This document shows, piece after piece, positions 4,620 through 6,199 of a stretch of 6,199 nt of DNA. The notes beneath the pieces are model-generated. The model was given only the letters and a program-made list of their open reading frames with translations. It was not told the origin of the DNA and did not search any database. Both the position numbers and the translations under genes were made by a program. The stretch's first letter is position 1; the number at the start of each line of letters is the position of its first letter. Origin of the DNA: Propionibacteriaceae bacterium (GTDB taxonomy: Bacteria > Actinomycetota > Actinomycetes > Propionibacteriales > Propionibacteriaceae). The stretch lies in contig JAJTCL010000170.1 of assembly GCA_021323255.1 (NCBI GenBank), positions 1 through 6,199 of the forward strand, read 5' to 3'.

Positions 4620-6199
4620 CGGGAGCGAACACCCAAAAGGGCGGCCGGCGTCCGGGCGCGGCGTGGATGGCCCTAGCGGCGCTAGGGGCGCTGCTGTTGG
4701 TGGGCATCGCCTCGGTCCTGGGCATGGCGCCAACAGCGCCCACCGGTCCCGACGCGCCGGCGGAAACCTTCAGTGCCGCCCGGGCGATGACTCACATCTC
4801 GGCCATTGCGGACGATCCGCGGCCGGTGGGATCGGCGCAGCACCGCGAGGCCAAGGCCTACCTGCTGGACCAGCTCGAGTCACTCGGATGGCGTACCGAA
4901 GTCCAGGAATCGATCGGGATGTTCGACTATGGCGTCGACGGCACCCAGTCGATGGCTGCGGTCGCCAACCTGATCGCAACGAGACCGGGCACCGCTTCGA
5001 CCGGGACCGTGATGCTGACCGCCCATTACGGCACGGTCGCCGGGTCACCGGGCGCCGGTGACGACGGGATCGGCGTCGGTGTGCTGCTCGAAACCGCGCG
5101 GGCGCTCAGTACCGCAGCTGCACCTCGGAATACGGTGATGATCTTGCTGACCGACGCCGAGGAGGTTGGGCTGCTCGGCGCGGAGGCGTTCGTACGGGAG
5201 CGTGCGAAGGAGCTGGGGACGACCGTCGTGCTCAACCACGAGGCACGCGGCGCTGGCGGCGGGCCGATGACATTCCGCATGTCGTCGCCGAATAGCGAGC
5301 TCATTGAGGTATTGGCCGCGGCCCCGGGCGTGTTCGCAGACTCGAGCTCTGAGGCGACCTTCGAGGCGTTGCCGAACGACAGCGACTTCACCCCGTTCCA
5401 GCAGGGCGGCCTGTACGGCTACGACACAGCGATCATGGCTGACGGCGCCTACTATCACAGCCCCAACGACGACCCAGCCCATCTCAGTGCAGCCTCCCTG
5501 CAGCAGATGGGTGACACCACTCTCGCCATGACCCGCGAGCTGGAAGATATGGACTTGGCCGCGATCGGACGCGGCGGGGAGGAGATCGTCACCGCCCTGC
5601 CTTGGGGCTTGCTCTGGTATCCGCAGAGCCTGGAGATTCCGCTCGCGATTGGTGTGCTGGTCCTCGCAGCCGTGCTGGTGTGGGTGTTGCGGCGGCGAGG
5701 TGCGCTGACGCTACCGCGCGTCGCCCTGTCGGCGGCCGCTTCGGTTGCTGTGCTTGTGGTAGCAGGCGTCGCAAGCTACGCGGTGTGGCGATTGGCGCTG
5801 CTGATCGACCCGGCCCAGGTTTCTGTCGTGGTCGGCGAGCCGTACCGACCCCTGCTCTATCGGCTGGCGATGCTGCTTGCCGGTTCGACTGCCATCCTGT
5901 CGTTGTATGCGCTGCTACGTCGCCGGCTAGGTGCCGTCGGCCTCGCCGTCGGCATGCTCGTCGTGCTCGCCCTCGCCGGCGTGCTTCTCGCGTTCAGCTT
6001 GCCGGGCGTCTCCGGAGCCGTCGTGCAACCGACAATGGTCGTGGCGGCGGGTGCAGTCGTCGCGGTGCTGCTTCCTGAGCGTCGTACGGGTCTCCGTGCT
6101 GGTGTCTACCTGCTTGCTTTGGCCGTTACCGCGATCCTGCTCGGGCCGGCCGTCTGGATCGGGTTCGATCTCGGGCTCAGTGCGGGACCGCTCAGTGCG
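4616..6199 (+). CDS. M28 family zinc peptidase with multi-pass membrane C-terminus (partial, 3' end beyond window)
   Basis: The frame is open from ATG 4616 to the window edge (528 residues, C-terminus missing). A signal anchor at about 17-38 would place the catalytic domain (about 55-315) outside the cytoplasm. M28 landmarks are His137 in TAHYGTV, Asp149 in GAGDDGIG, the Glu182-Glu183 pair in LTDAEEVGLLG (catalytic base and ligand), Glu209 in NHEARGAGG, and His281 in YYHSPNDD. LPNDSDFTPF (252-261) is also typical. The usual HxD pair is HxG here (Gly139). From about 341 there are roughly six hydrophobic segments (341-358, 369-390, 412-433, 441-461, 467-486, 495-516), giving an ERMP1/Pff1-like arrangement of M28 domain plus membrane domain. 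This suggests a membrane-bound aminopeptidase facing outward. The start overlaps the CPBP stop (ATGA), with only a weak GGCAGG upstream, so translation probably depends on coupling. Confidence 0.93.
   Translation, partial: MTGANTQKGGRRPGAAWMALAALGALLLVGIASVLGMAPTAPTGPDAPAETFSAARAMTHISAIADDPRPVGSAQHREAKAYLLDQLESLGWRTEVQESIGMFDYGVDGTQSMAAVANLIATRPGTASTGTVMLTAHYGTVAGSPGAGDDGIGVGVLLETARALSTAAAPRNTVMILLTDAEEVGLLGAEAFVRERAKELGTTVVLNHEARGAGGGPMTFRMSSPNSELIEVLAAAPGVFADSSSEATFEALPNDSDFTPFQQGGLYGYDTAIMADGAYYHSPNDDPAHLSAASLQQMGDTTLAMTRELEDMDLAAIGRGGEEIVTALPWGLLWYPQSLEIPLAIGVLVLAAVLVWVLRRRGALTLPRVALSAAASVAVLVVAGVASYAVWRLALLIDPAQVSVVVGEPYRPLLYRLAMLLAGSTAILSLYALLRRRLGAVGLAVGMLVVLALAGVLLAFSLPGVSGAVVQPTMVVAAGAVVAVLLPERRTGLRAGVYLLALAVTAILLGPAVWIGFDLGLSAGPLSA
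4671..4687 (+). repeat. Perfect 8-bp inverted repeat inside the M28 signal-anchor codons
   Basis: CCCTAGCG and CGCTAGGG flank a single G at 4679, a 17-bp interrupted palindrome starting 55 bases after the start codon. It uses two CTA leucine codons, rare choices in a GC-rich genome, and contains CTAG twice. As RNA it would fold into a 7-bp stem with a GGC loop. It may be a chance product of Ala-Leu-rich coding or an early-gene hairpin affecting translation. Confidence 0.45.

Noticed and set aside
4609..5061. 150-codon plus-strand open frame over the start of the M28 gene
   Set aside because: It is a Gly/Arg-rich shadow frame; the M28 frame carries the metal-ligand motifs through the same bases.
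5602..6078. 158-codon plus-strand open frame within the M28 gene
   Set aside because: The translation is Arg/Ala/Cys-rich with no motif, while the M28 frame there gives clean membrane segments.

Overview
The window looks like chromosomal DNA from a high-GC bacterium, most likely an Actinomycetota. The reading frames have strong G/C third-position bias, starts are GTG or ATG with overlapping stop/start junctions, and the proteins (a large ATP-dependent LuxR regulator, an actinobacterial-looking 81-residue protein, an alpha/beta hydrolase with an Arg-rich anchor region) fit that phylum. Chloroflexota also carry many large LuxR regulators and cannot be excluded from sequence alone. There are no tRNA or rRNA genes, insertion sequences or CRISPR arrays. 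All convincing genes lie on the + strand.

Layout. Bases 1-166 hold the end of an upstream reading frame and a short stretch whose coding signature appears to switch frames (a possible gene remnant). Bases 163-1131 encode a membrane-anchored or exported alpha/beta hydrolase. Overlapping it by 8 bp, 1124-3406 encodes a 760-residue MalT/LAL-type LuxR regulator with an N-terminal STAND ATPase, a helical repeat sensor region and a C-terminal helix-turn-helix. The only sizeable gap, 3407-3519, contains a perfect 15-bp palindrome and a second imperfect hairpin built from the same GGGTGG/CCACC words. It is the best candidate for a control region.

Downstream is a tightly coupled three-gene unit: an 81-residue protein of unknown function (3520-3765), a CPBP-family intramembrane protease (3762-4619) and an M28 zinc aminopeptidase-like protein with a multi-pass membrane C-terminus that runs off the window (4616 to the end). 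Both internal junctions are ATGA overlaps, which suggests translational coupling and roughly matched synthesis.

A reasonable working model is a regulator-controlled membrane proteolysis unit: the LuxR-type regulator controls, through the palindromic region, a small soluble protein and two membrane peptidases. That model is inference. Each enzyme family is common, but the small-protein/CPBP/M28 arrangement, the repeated half-sites, and substitutions at normally conserved active-site-region positions (CPBP motif 3 Asn to Ser, M28 HxD to HxG) deserve a second look.
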